Of a DNA stretch of 64,000 bases, positions 45,527 to 56,730 are shown piece by piece. The notes beneath the pieces are model-generated. The model searched no databases and was not told where the DNA came from. It saw nothing but the letters and a program-made list of their open reading frames with translations. Within the stretch, counting starts at the first letter, position 1. The number at the start of each line of letters is the position of its first letter. This DNA is from Cinnamomum chago (Eukaryota; Streptophyta; Magnoliopsida; Laurales; Lauraceae), in contig CP142451.1 in assembly GCA_038049695.1 (NCBI GenBank), positions 128,856,001 to 128,920,000 of the forward strand, in the 5' to 3' direction. Made by a program: the position numbers and the translations under genes.

Positions 45527-48500
45527 ATGGTGGTGACGACGACGTTGCCAGATGCTGACCACTTAGTCCACTACACTTTTGCCTCCAGATACGTCCGTAC
45601 TCCTCTCCCCAGGTTGGTACGTAATATGTAGTTTCATTGCATGCATCTTTTCAGATATAGACTGTGTCGGATGATCAGATGATCATAACTAAAACGTTTA
45701 TATGATCTCTTCACCTATATATGTTATTATGATTTGGATGGTTGGTTTGATTGATGAGATGTGGGTGGGCCATGGCCGAAGGAGTTGAAGGCTTGGGCTA
45801 CTATAGCCATCAGATGAGTGGATGCAAGTGGAAATTCGTTCCATCTAGACCATGCATTTGCTTTCTTTCAGATCTTGTTTTATTGCAACATGGTCATTGA
45901 ACTTCTATTTTTGTAATAAAGTTCTTAACCATCGCTTCTAGTCGATTGCACTTGTTAAGTGGTATCAATCAGATATCAAACTCTATTAAATTTCAAAATG
46001 TTTACATATAAATCACCTGAAAACAATGAGAATGAAGATTGAGTTTTGTTTTCTTTTACTTTAACCATTCCAAAAAATGTTATTTTAATCTTTTGAACTT
46101 TCCATGGACCAATATGCCAATGCTTAAAGGTTTCTGCTTGGCTGACACTGTGACACAGATCCTGAAACTGTGTTTTATAATCAGTTTTGACGAGAGAACA
46201 TGGATAGTGTGACAAGTGAACCAATGTTCCCTTGGTTGTTCATTATTTTCCAGGGGAGAAAAGTGGGGTTTGAACTGTCTATCATTGTGGATTTGGTCCA
46301 TGGCTCATCCATGGTATTTTGATGGGTGCACATGTACAAGTGTGGAAAGCAGCCACTCAGACATTCCAGATAATTTTCGCATTTTGGTGCCTTGATTTCT
46401 ATGGTTTCCACTTGTGTTTTTTGCAGATTCAAGATCCCTGATAAATCGATTCCAAAGGAGGCAGCATATCAGATTATCAACGATGAGCTCATGCTGGATG
46501 GAAACCCAAGGCTGAACTTGGCATCTTTTGTCACCACATGGATGGAACCCGAATGCGATAAGCTCATCATGTCTTCTATTAACAAGAACTATGTTGACAT
46601 GGATGAATACCCTGTGACCACAGAGCTCCAGGCATCTATTCTATCTCTTATGGACTTACATTTAAATGAATATGGTAGATTTTAATTACATAAGAGTATA
46701 AATATGAAGTCTGTAGTTTGTAGACAATTGAACAGTGATTCAGTCAATAAGAAGATGGATGGACCCAGCTCTAGATAGACAAAGATCCTAGCCATCCAGT
46801 ATGACTTTAATTCCATTTGACATGGGTGGTTGCTATTGTTCTTTCTTAACCACTTGTTATCGGCTGCCAGTCATAGCCAATCTTCTTGTTACATTTCTTT
46901 GTTGCCCAACATTCAGCTCCACACAGCATGCTATTCTGACTATTGTACCATGAAAATGCCCCTCTAATTAAGGTGGCAATCAACACTTCATTGGCTTCTC
47001 TCGACTTCATCAGTTCATCACCATCTACTATTCCATTTGTGATCTCTGTTTTCTTTAGTTGCCCCCAGATTAATGTAATCTATCCCCGCCGCACTAAGTT
47101 TCTTCAGACAAAATTGACCCAACAGCACAGAGATAAATTACTTCTGTCCATATTGGTATCATGACACAAACAATTCACACAGCATATAATTCAAAAGACT
47201 AGTTGTAGATGTCTATATAAATTCAAATTCATTTCTTTCTGTTCTCTTACAGACCCCTACATAGGGGTAATTACAAGTTCAAGGTTAGATGGTGAAGAAA
47301 TAGTCCTGCCTTAAATGATATTCATTCCCTTCTGGTATGGTCTCTAGCTTTGGCCTCCAGCTCTCCGTGCAAGACACACCATCCACTGCTTCTATTCGAA
47401 CGCTTGCGAGCACATCCTCCATCGACATCTTCTTCGACGACAGCTCTTCAAGCTGTTGCTTTATGATAATCACCTTAATCCTTTTAGCTCCCATCTGCAG
47501 AACCTGCTCTGTTCTTTGGAGAACTCTCTTCAGCAGAAGAAACGGAAACATCAACTGGAAGTAGATAATAAACATGGCCAACCCTCAGCTCGTAATTTGG
47601 TGGGAGATGCTGCATCGCTCTCTGTGATACACCAACACCATAACCATCAAAATTCAGTAGAAGATCCTTTACGAAGATTGAAACCCGGTATTCTAGTATC
47701 TTTCCATCACTCTTCGCAACTCTTAGGACGTTTGTAACGCCCCAATTCCGGATACCGATATACTCGTTCGAATACCCGAAATTGGCGCGCTACTTCCCGG
47801 AAAATCCGAGAACTTCCAAGATCGTAGGCCGCAGTGAGGTCCAATTTAAAACTTTTTGAACCAAATAACATTCAATGGTTAAAACTTGCGGAAGCGTAAC
47901 ATTTAAATAGAGCGGAAGCAATAGGTATCATGTATATTAAAGGAAAGCAGAACCGTGGTCTAATTAAAATGATTCAATGTAAATTTAAAGTTATACATCT
48001 TTCATTCTACCCTTCTCACTACAAATGTCACTCAAAACCCAAAATAGCATAAACTCTCAAAACCCTGGAATGTACTCCTCGCCCTCCGGCTCGACATCCG
48101 CGTCGGCCGGGCCCCATGCGTACTCTCCGGCTACAGGTGCCTCCACGAGGGCTAATGCGTCGTCGGGAATCTCTGGGTCAAGGCCTAAGCACCATAGAAT
48201 GGGTCAGATCTAAACGATCTGGCAAGATGTAGCATACTACTAACATAGCATATATATATCAAAGGAATTAAAGACAGGTACATAATTTAAATGAATAACA
48301 AGGAAAGAGAACTAGGCAATCGTGCATTTAAATCATAAGGAACCAGTATAAAAGAAATCAACTAAACTACTACACAAGGTGGCACATTCACACGAGCTGG
48401 AATACCGCGGGATATTATGCCGCGGCCCTCCCATACTGAACACAGTCGCGGTGGGGAATCTAACCAGGGAATAACTAATCCCGAATATCACTCATCAACT

Positions 48501-51500
48501 CATCATCTCATCACTCCAGATCGGCACGGCATGACACCTTGCCGTCTTAACCACACAGCTCATCATGATAGCTTCACCATACTCAACTAGCTCCTACCGG
48601 GGATGATCAGTCCACCGGCTGAGCTTAAATCAACCGAGTGAATGTTCATGCCGACTCGAGAATAACTCTAAGGTCTGTGTCTGTCTAGGCTTTGCCTTGC
48701 GTGAACAAGGTCCTAACAATACCTCTATAAGGTCCACACATCTCAATTCAGTCCCTGGATCTCATTCAAGATCCAGGCCCACTCGTTGGATCCATACCAA
48801 GGCCCATCAGTACATGGCCTGGTCTAAAACCGTCCAAACGAGGCAACTAATCCATCTACTACTGACAAACAGTTCCATTATAATCCATACAACTTAACAG
48901 TCCCATAGAAACTATCTCTTCAAGCTAAAGGGTTCACATCACCACACTTAGGCCCAATAAGGGCCCGCCTAGACACAGACACGGGTCAATGATCTCCGGA
49001 TTACACAATCGGGTCACCTCTAGAAACCCTAGGTTCAGGTCTTCCAATTATAATTAATTAACAGTAAACAGCTAATCTAAAGATCTAAGAATGACAGAGT
49101 AATAATAATGAAGTATAAACTTCAATCAGAGAATCAACGGGAAAAGCAACGGTCCAATCCTAGGTAAATGGGCCACTTTAGGTCCGGGTCTATCTCCGGT
49201 AATTCGATCTCTAAACGATGTCATTAATGCCGTAAAATATTGTATTTGGTGCTTAGTTAGTTAATGGCATCTATGACAACTCTTGGAGGTCGAATCATCT
49301 TAGATTATCAACCAAAACTCTAAACAGTGGTCCCCGCGAGTCAAGGTTGAGCCACACCGTTGACTCGGGCTTATGACACTGGTAAATGCTCATTTGGATG
49401 GTCAATGGGCCCCCACAACTGATCATATCTCCTAAGTGTTGAAAACTGGAACAATCAGGGTTTTCCAGGTGAACCTGACGGGTTGTGAGCTCGGTTGATT
49501 TCCTGGCCTGGAAGATCAACCGAGTGCACTGGCTAATCTAAATCAGGCTTCCTGGACAACTCAATTCACTTCTATAGGCTTACAGCGTGTCCGGTCAAAC
49601 AACCTGGCCGGGATGATTGACCGCATACTCTGGAAACCTTAGAAAGATTGATGATCCAGCTTTAAACACTTTCGAAATATTAATTCTAAGTTTCAGGTTG
49701 ATTTGGGCGCAAACAGTCTGAGTTTCGGTGAAAACCAACTTTCAGTCATTTCTAGTGAAAACCATGTAAACGGGTCAACCTGGGCTAAGCCGGGTCAACC
49801 AAACTGATTAAAATGGGTTTTCCACAAGAATATGGCTGATGGCCAATTTTCCATCAAAACCTAGTTGTCTCGATCGACTAGGATGGGTCCCAGTCGACCC
49901 AGACAACAGGAACTCAGACTGCAGAACACAGCTAACTGGGAGCTCTGTTTTTCCATTTTTCAGTGTTCTCGGTCGACTGAGAGGGGTCTCGGTCGACCTA
50001 GAACACTGTCGGGCGAGTCCTCGGGCGTGTCAGGGAAATTCTGCAGAAAATAACTGAGGCTTGATTTTTTGGAAACTGCAGTGTTCTCGGTCGACCTAGA
50101 GGGGGGTCTCGGTCGACCTAGAACACTGAAAACACTATTCCTGCAGATTTCTGCAACTTTTCCGTTTCAGCTCCGTTTTCGCCCAAATCACTTCCAATCA
50201 CTTCCAAACTTCCCCAAACCACTTCTAATCAATAAATAACTTCATAAACCATCCATTAAACACCTTTTGGCCCACTGATCTTCCAAATGGGGGGTGAAAA
50301 CCCCCATCCATCAGTGACCTTTCCATCCAAACATACACAAACAAGCTCAGGTAGAAACTAAACCATAACAGAACATCAAATGAAATGGAAAACTACTGAA
50401 TCATGAACTAAAATACACATCCTAAGTTATGAGTATGATGCACTTGCCTCTTTAGTGTTTGAGAAGGTTGTAGAGAAGAAATAGAGCTAGAAATGTAAAT
50501 CCAGAACCCAATCCAGCTGAACAGAGGAGAGGAGAAGAAGAAGAAGATGATACCCCAGCTGCTGTAGTAGCAGCTCCCAGGTGATAGTAACAGCAGCAGC
50601 AGTAGTCCTTGGAGAGTTTTCAGCAGAGTAACAGTGGTCCAGAGAGAATTGAGAGAAGGAAGAAGGGGATATGAAGAGAGATGGCAGCTGCAGCCCCTTT
50701 ATGAAGAATTCCAGCACAACAATAACTCTCAGAGAAATTCCAGCAAAGTACAGATGAGAGAAATGAAGAGAAAGAAGAAGAAGATGATGTCACAGCAGCT
50801 CCAATTGGAAATTCCAGCAGAGTGGAACTAGCCCAGCAGAAATAATGAAGAAGAAGATGAGATGCAGCAGAGCTTCAAGAAGAAATTCCAGCAAAGTGAG
50901 GTGGTTCCAGCAGCTCCAAGATGATGTTTCCAGCAGAACAGAAATGAAGGAGAAGTAATAGAAGAAGGCAGCAACAGCCCAGGGGAAATTTCAGCAGAGT
51001 AACAGGGCTGGATGAGGGGGAATGAGAGAAATGTAAGAGAATGAAATGGTGGCTGCAGCAGTTGTTCTTCAAGATGGGTTTCCAGCAGAGGTTGATGAAG
51101 AAGAAGGAGGATTACAGCAGCTTCAAGATGAAGTTCCCAGCAACAGTGACAGTTGCAACCCTCAGCTCAAACGTAGGTGAAGGAGTTGCAAATGGAAGGA
51201 GGGGAAAACAGTTAATGGTGGTTTCCTTGGGATGGGAGCTGGAAGGTTTCTTGGGATGGGGGCTGCTTAGGGATTAGGGTTTATTGTAAATGTTAAGAGA
51301 GGTTTTATATAGGATTAGTGGAGTGATTAAAGACCATAGTACCCTTAGGGTTTAGTGGAATTAGGGCTAGGGTTTGAGGGTAGGCTAGTAATTAAGGAAG
51401 AAGCTTCTAGAGAGCACCTTTAGCTTACACTAACCCTCTTAATCAACTTAATTAAACTCTATTAGTAACTACTCTAGCTCTAAAAGCCTAAGATTAACAC

Positions 51501-54500
51501 AACACCCAATCAATTAAAAACACTAACCACTAAGCTAATCTAACTAACTTCTCTATCAAATCCTAATTAGCACAAATAAAGAGTAATTAACCAAGATTAA
51601 CAAAGGTTAGCAATAATTAGTAGTAATTAGCAAGGATTAGCGAAGATTAGCGAAGATTAGCGAAGATTAACATAATTAAACAATAATTAACATAAGTTAG
51701 AGTTAATTAGTTTATAAAATAGCCCTTAGAGGGCCCACCAAGGGTGGGACCTCACATCGTTCCTGTTACTTGAGAGAGAGAAAAAGACTCTTGACAAAGG
51801 GAAAGAGGCTAGAATTGCAAAGAGGAGGTTATGGGTTTAATAAAGGAAAGTGAGGAAGGAGAGGGAGAACCGTTTGTTGTTGGCAAATGAAGCATTTATT
51901 GGAGAAGAAAAATGTAGAGAGGGGTTTGAAGGAAGCTGAGGATATTTAAAGTCATATAAGGTTTAACAGATGAACTGTTGAACTGTTGTACTGAATCTCG
52001 TATAGAACTTTAGAGTTGCAGGATGCGGCAACAGTAACCATTTCCTTTTTTATTCATTGGCAATTCTATACTACCCTTATATGTTACCCTCTCTAACCCA
52101 TTTTCTTAAGATTCTGCTGCATACCTTCCTCTTCTAACCAGGGCTTAAATCTAGCTACCGAGCTCTCCTTAGAGGACTTTAATGTACCTTACCGGCTAAG
52201 CTAGCAGCTGGAGATGCAAAAGTAACTATTTCAGTGATCAAAATGTTCTTATCCCTCATTATATGAACCAACTGATTGTATCTGTTACCCAAGGTTCAGC
52301 TAACCAATTTAAATCGAACATCTCAAACTATATTCATTCTGTTTTCTGTTGGGAATGCCTTCATCAATGTAGTTTCCGTCACATACCCAATTTTTTCTCC
52401 AAACGACGAAATGTTTTATTTATTTTTATGTTTTTGTTTATGTACACCAGAATCGCTGTGTGAATATGATAGCCAAGCTCTTCAATGCTCCTATTGGTGA
52501 AGGTGAAACTGCAGTTGGCGTTGGAACAGTGGGGTCCTCTGAGGCAATTATGTTGGCAGGATTGGCATTCAAGAGAAAATGGCAGAACAAGCGGAAGGCT
52601 GAGGGGAAACCATATGACAAGCCAAACATAGTCACTGGTGCCAATGTCCAGGTATCATGCATTTAACCTCACACATTCTTCTTTTTTTTTATCAGTCTTA
52701 CACATTCTTCTGGATAAAGATATCATGCTTTTACTTTTCTCACTCATGATAATGGATGATTTTGGTGTAGGTCTGTTGGGAGAAGTTTGCAAGATATTTT
52801 GAAGTGGAGTTGAAGGAAGTAAAGTTGAGAGAGGGCTTTTATGTAATGGATCCTGTGAAAGCAGTGGAAATGGTTGATGAGAACACCATTTGCATTGCTG
52901 CCATCTTGGGTTCAAGGCTGACCGGAGAGTTCGAAGACGTTAAGCTTCTTAATCAACTTCTCATTGAAAAGAACAAGGAAAAAGGGTTGGACTCTCATTG
53001 AAAATAATGTTATTGTTAATACATGGACTAATATAAGTGATCCATCTACTCCCATTGGTGGAAGTGATGGGGGACATATATTCTCCGTTTGGGACCCATG
53101 CAGTAGCAGCAGTACATCATGGATCTCATGACACAAGCAAAATGGAAGTTGGAAGAGTGCTTTTGGTTGCCTGACTTTCGTTTTTCTGTAAGCAAATTGA
53201 TTGGTGTGGGGACCCAGCCTAGCTTGGTCTGCTAACCCAAATGGAAATTGGTAGGTCCCATCACTTTGGTTAGTCAGAGGCTACCCATGCTAGTAGTAAG
53301 AAGTCCTTAGATTCTGAAGCCCTTATTGAAATTTGATAGTTCACTTATTTATTGTTGCCAATTGTCATTCCATTACCTACTGAAACTTTATTTACCCCAT
53401 CACTCTGGTCGATCCATCTGCTGCCAGATGAGATTAGTCCACAGATTACCATCATCAGAGTGTCAAGACCCTACGAAAATGTGATACTCTCCTATGAAAC
53501 TGAAAATGGATGAAGTCGTTATCCATCACATTTAGCTATAGGAATCTGTGGACTATGTTTGACCAACAGTACATGAGTTTATTGAAAGCACATTATTAAC
53601 ATGACTGTATGTATCCATCTCATGGTGTTATACATACTCAATTCAACCATAGTGATGGGAGGAGTGGGGTCATGATGGGTAGAGACTATGAATTAATGGT
53701 TGAAATGAAGCATGATCATCCACTTTTTGGATGGATTTCAACGAAACAGGGTGTCTTAAAAAATTGTAGCTAATGATACTTTTACAGTTGACTCAAAACA
53801 TATGGTTTTTGGCAGGTGGGATACACCAATTCATGTAGATGCAGCAAGCAGCGGGTTTATTGCCCCTTTCCTTTACCCGAGGCTGGAATGGGATTTCCGG
53901 TTGCCATTGGTGAAGAGCATCAATGTCAGCGGACACAAGTACGGCCTTGTTTATGCAGGAGTGGGTTGGGTTGTATGGAGGAGTAAAGAGGATTTGCCGG
54001 AGGAGCTCATCTTCCATATCAACTATCTAGGGGCTGGTCAGCCCACCTTCACTCTCAATTTCTCTAAAGGTAAATGCACTAGCAATGGTATAGCATGAGA
54101 CCCAGGATTCAGATTTCTGCACCCTTATACTATTACATCCGGCATCCTATTTCAACAGACCTGCTTTATTATTGTTAGCTCCTAAGATACATGTCAGAGG
54201 GAGATGATGACTTAAGTTTTGGGTCTGCAGGCTCCAGTAATATAATCGCACAATACTATCTGTTCATACGTTTAGGCTTTGAGGTAAGATGATGATTTGA
54301 TCATTCTAACAGTGATAATGTACAGGATTGATTGTGTATAAACCAAAAACCTCTACCATCCAATTGGTATACCTCTGAGGTGGCCATAACATGCAGCTTA
54401 AGTGTTCATGAATCATGACTCTTACCACTGGATCTTTTCTCTACAACCGTGCCAGTCCAAAATGTCAGTGACCTAAAAAATCTAGACAAATGTCGAGCAT

Positions 54501-55463
54501 ATTGTGTTTGTCAGCTGCCACCCACGTATGAGTGTGCAGGACCACCGATGCTGCTGCTGATTTTTGGTGTATAGTTCCATGTCATTGTTTTAAGAATTGA
54601 AACTTGGATTCAACTCAAAATCCTGTAGAGTGGAGTTGACTCAGGCAAGTTGGTGTCTGACCCTGGTTGATTTTTAAAACAGTTGTTTTTGCACAAGACT
54701 GGTTCCGCTAGCTTACTAGACACTTTCAGCTGCACCATTTTATTTTATTTTATTTTTTGTCTTACTGGACAGAAGTTGTACTTTCAACCTGAAGGCCCAG
54801 GGATCATATGTGATACTTTGGTGTCAACACCACTCAACCATGAGAGTGTTGGCTGTGGAAGCTTTACTTTGGTACCATTTGTTGTGTACTTCTAGCTGGT
54901 CCACACCCATCTTTGCATCTACTTGCTGTCTTTAAGACAACTAAATGGGATTTGTATTACAACTTCTGAAGGGATACAAGGACATCATGGAGAACTGCAT
55001 GGAGAACACAAGGGTGCTGAGAGAAGGAATAGAGAAGACAGGTCAATTCGATATCGTTTCTAAGGATGTGGGAGTGCCCCTGGTAGTATTCTCTCTCAAA
55101 GACAGCAGCCAGCACAGTGTCTTTGAGATCTCACAGTCTTTGAGGTGGTTCGGATGGATTGTCCCAGCTTACACAATGCCTGCTGATGCTGAACACATTG
55201 CCGTTCTTCGTGTTGTGATCCGAGAGGACTTCAGCAGGAGCCTGGCGGAGCGTCTTGTTTCAGACATGGTGAAGGTCTTGAAAGACATGGATACACTGCC
55301 ACCTCAGGCGACAAAGGTAGCTAATTTCACAGCTGAGGTGGTCCGCAAAGAGCATGTTGAGGGAGATGGAGTGGTGATTAAGAAGAGCGTGATAGAGACC
55401 CAGGAGGAGATCACATCTTACTGGAAGAGGCATGTTGGATTGAATAAGATTATATGCATATAG
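45527..55463 (+). CDS. GAD: Glutamate decarboxylase GAD-C with truncated calmodulin-binding tail
   Basis: The exons are 45527-45612, 46427-46631, 52451-52651, 52771-52985, 53816-54069, 54231-54283 and 54972-55463, giving 501 codons plus TAG. Catalytic K277 (SGHKYG) is present. After the tryptophan W489 and KRHV, the normal ERKKTGVC end is replaced by GLNKIICI. A 249-bp deletion joins the tail to former downstream DNA and removes the native stop and 3' untranslated start. Conserved-site changes are T213R, G248S and D310G. GAD tails normally inhibit the enzyme until Ca2+-calmodulin binds, so the protein could be deregulated or inactive. Intron 2 holds an antisense PADRE pseudogene and a 4-kb LTR-like insertion. 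Confidence 0.85.
46632..46633 (+). promoter_or_regulatory. GC splice donor, GAD-C intron 2
   Basis: CTCCAG is followed by gcatct, as in the other copies. The intron is 5.8 kb here because of the LTR insertion. Confidence 0.7.
47285..47732 (-). pseudogene. Antisense PADRE/DUF4228-family pseudogene in GAD-C intron 2
   Basis: This is the sister of 24813-25260 with the same frame break and the same lack of an ATG. Its 5' end is separated from its upstream sequence by the 4-kb insertion starting at 47733. The C-terminal half differs from the unit B copy by very few residues. Confidence 0.65.
47733..51756. mobile_element. 4.0-kb LTR-like insertion (probable solo LTR) in GAD-C intron 2
   Basis: It starts TGTAACGCCCC and ends GGGACCTCACA (TG...CA). 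The flanks are ACGTT (47728-47732) and TCGTT (51757-51761), a 5-bp duplication with one mismatch. Unit B has the unfilled site (aggacgttcctg). No gag-pol frame, primer-binding site or second terminal copy is seen. It contains ggtcgacc-type palindromes at 49865-50130 and a region (50560-51140) rich in ttccagcagag variants. It may instead be a non-autonomous element. Confidence 0.7.
54733..54893 (-). mobile_element. Candidate SINE in GAD-C intron 6
   Basis: This is the same insertion as 28270-28431, flanked by AGCTG (54728-54732 and 54894-54898). About 45 bp just left of it are deleted relative to GAD-B. Confidence 0.45.
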
Positions 55464-56730
55464 ATGTATGTATACTATGTTTGCCTAGGAACTCAATATA
55501 TTTGAACATGCTTGGCATTTTGAAATAATCTTTCTGATCTTTAGAAATTTAAATAATAAGGAATCGATGAAATAACAAAGTTTGTAAGTTGCCAAAATGC
55601 TAGTTTAAATTGGGTGAGAATTTTTGCCGTGTATGGGACTTTTTGGAGTATGTTTTAGAAGTGACTGACCTGATGATTCACTAAATGGTGCGATTGCTTG
55701 CTTTGTAGCAGATAGATCCTGATGCCCACTTGATGTGTTACAGATACATTTATGCATCTCAAAAGTGCTTGTGAGAGGAATTCATCAATGTTTGCTTGGA
55801 ACCTATAAAAGCATCCATTTCAAGTCATAAGTGTACTATTATCAGTTTTACATGTCTTTTTTTTTTATTATCAATTTAGATGCTGTGATTCCTTGGAGAA
55901 TCGGAATCCTCTCAATGCTTTTGACCCACGGTGACCATGAGTGGATTAATCACGATGTGGGGTTGCCTGCCTTGGATGGGGCAGGCACTACACACGTGAA
56001 TGGCAGGCATCCCACGGTGACAATTCTCACTTCTCAAGAGGATCCGGACTCTGCTTTGGAGAGCTGCTCTGAAATTACAAGGGCAAATCAGAGCTTAAAC
56101 AGATGATAACTGCAATTCTCCCAGAGAAGTCTGAAACGACACCAGTGTACAAATACTTAAAAGAGGAATAAGACAGAAAGCTGAAAGCTTTCTGGACCTG
56201 GTAAGTACCCAACTGGGAGGAAAACAGTAACATTGGAAACACCCAAGAAAGTGTAAGAATCGTAAGAGGTCGAGAGCCTCATCAAATTTGCACCGGAAAT
56301 GTGTCTGGATGGGATCCAATGTTTGCAAAGGTCTCTTGGGTGTTTCCATCAGTTAATGGTGGGTGGGATTAGATTCATCTGGGTAGTAATTTTGATTTTT
56401 CTGGGCCACACTATGCTGGTGGGGTAAAACTAATCCCTATCTTTTATCAAAGGTGAAGCTTGTCATGTGATGCTCCCAGTAAGGTTGGTTTCTTTCCGCA
56501 GAGGCCCATAGTGGTGGAAGTTAGTGACTAAGGGATTTATTGTCCTTTTTCGTGTCAGTCTGCATTAAGTGGTAGACTTTCCCTCCACAAAGTATTAAAA
56601 CTCCCAGCCTTGAGATGGTAGTTAGATATGCACAGTTCCAGCAAAGCAAGAAAACGTCCCCTCTTATTGGAAACAGGTTACATAAAAATATTCTGGTTGA
56701 AGTTTCAACACTACAATGAGAGGCTGCTTT
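55464..56730. other. Convergent intergenic region GAD-C / DCD-C
   Basis: It is homologous to 29238-30568 and carries one copy of the 58-bp repeat found twice in unit B. No gene is seen. Confidence 0.55.

Noticed and set aside
49839-50057. Open frames rich in Arg/Ser in the 4-kb element
   Set aside because: They translate the palindromic ggtcgacc block in overlapping frames and show no domain.
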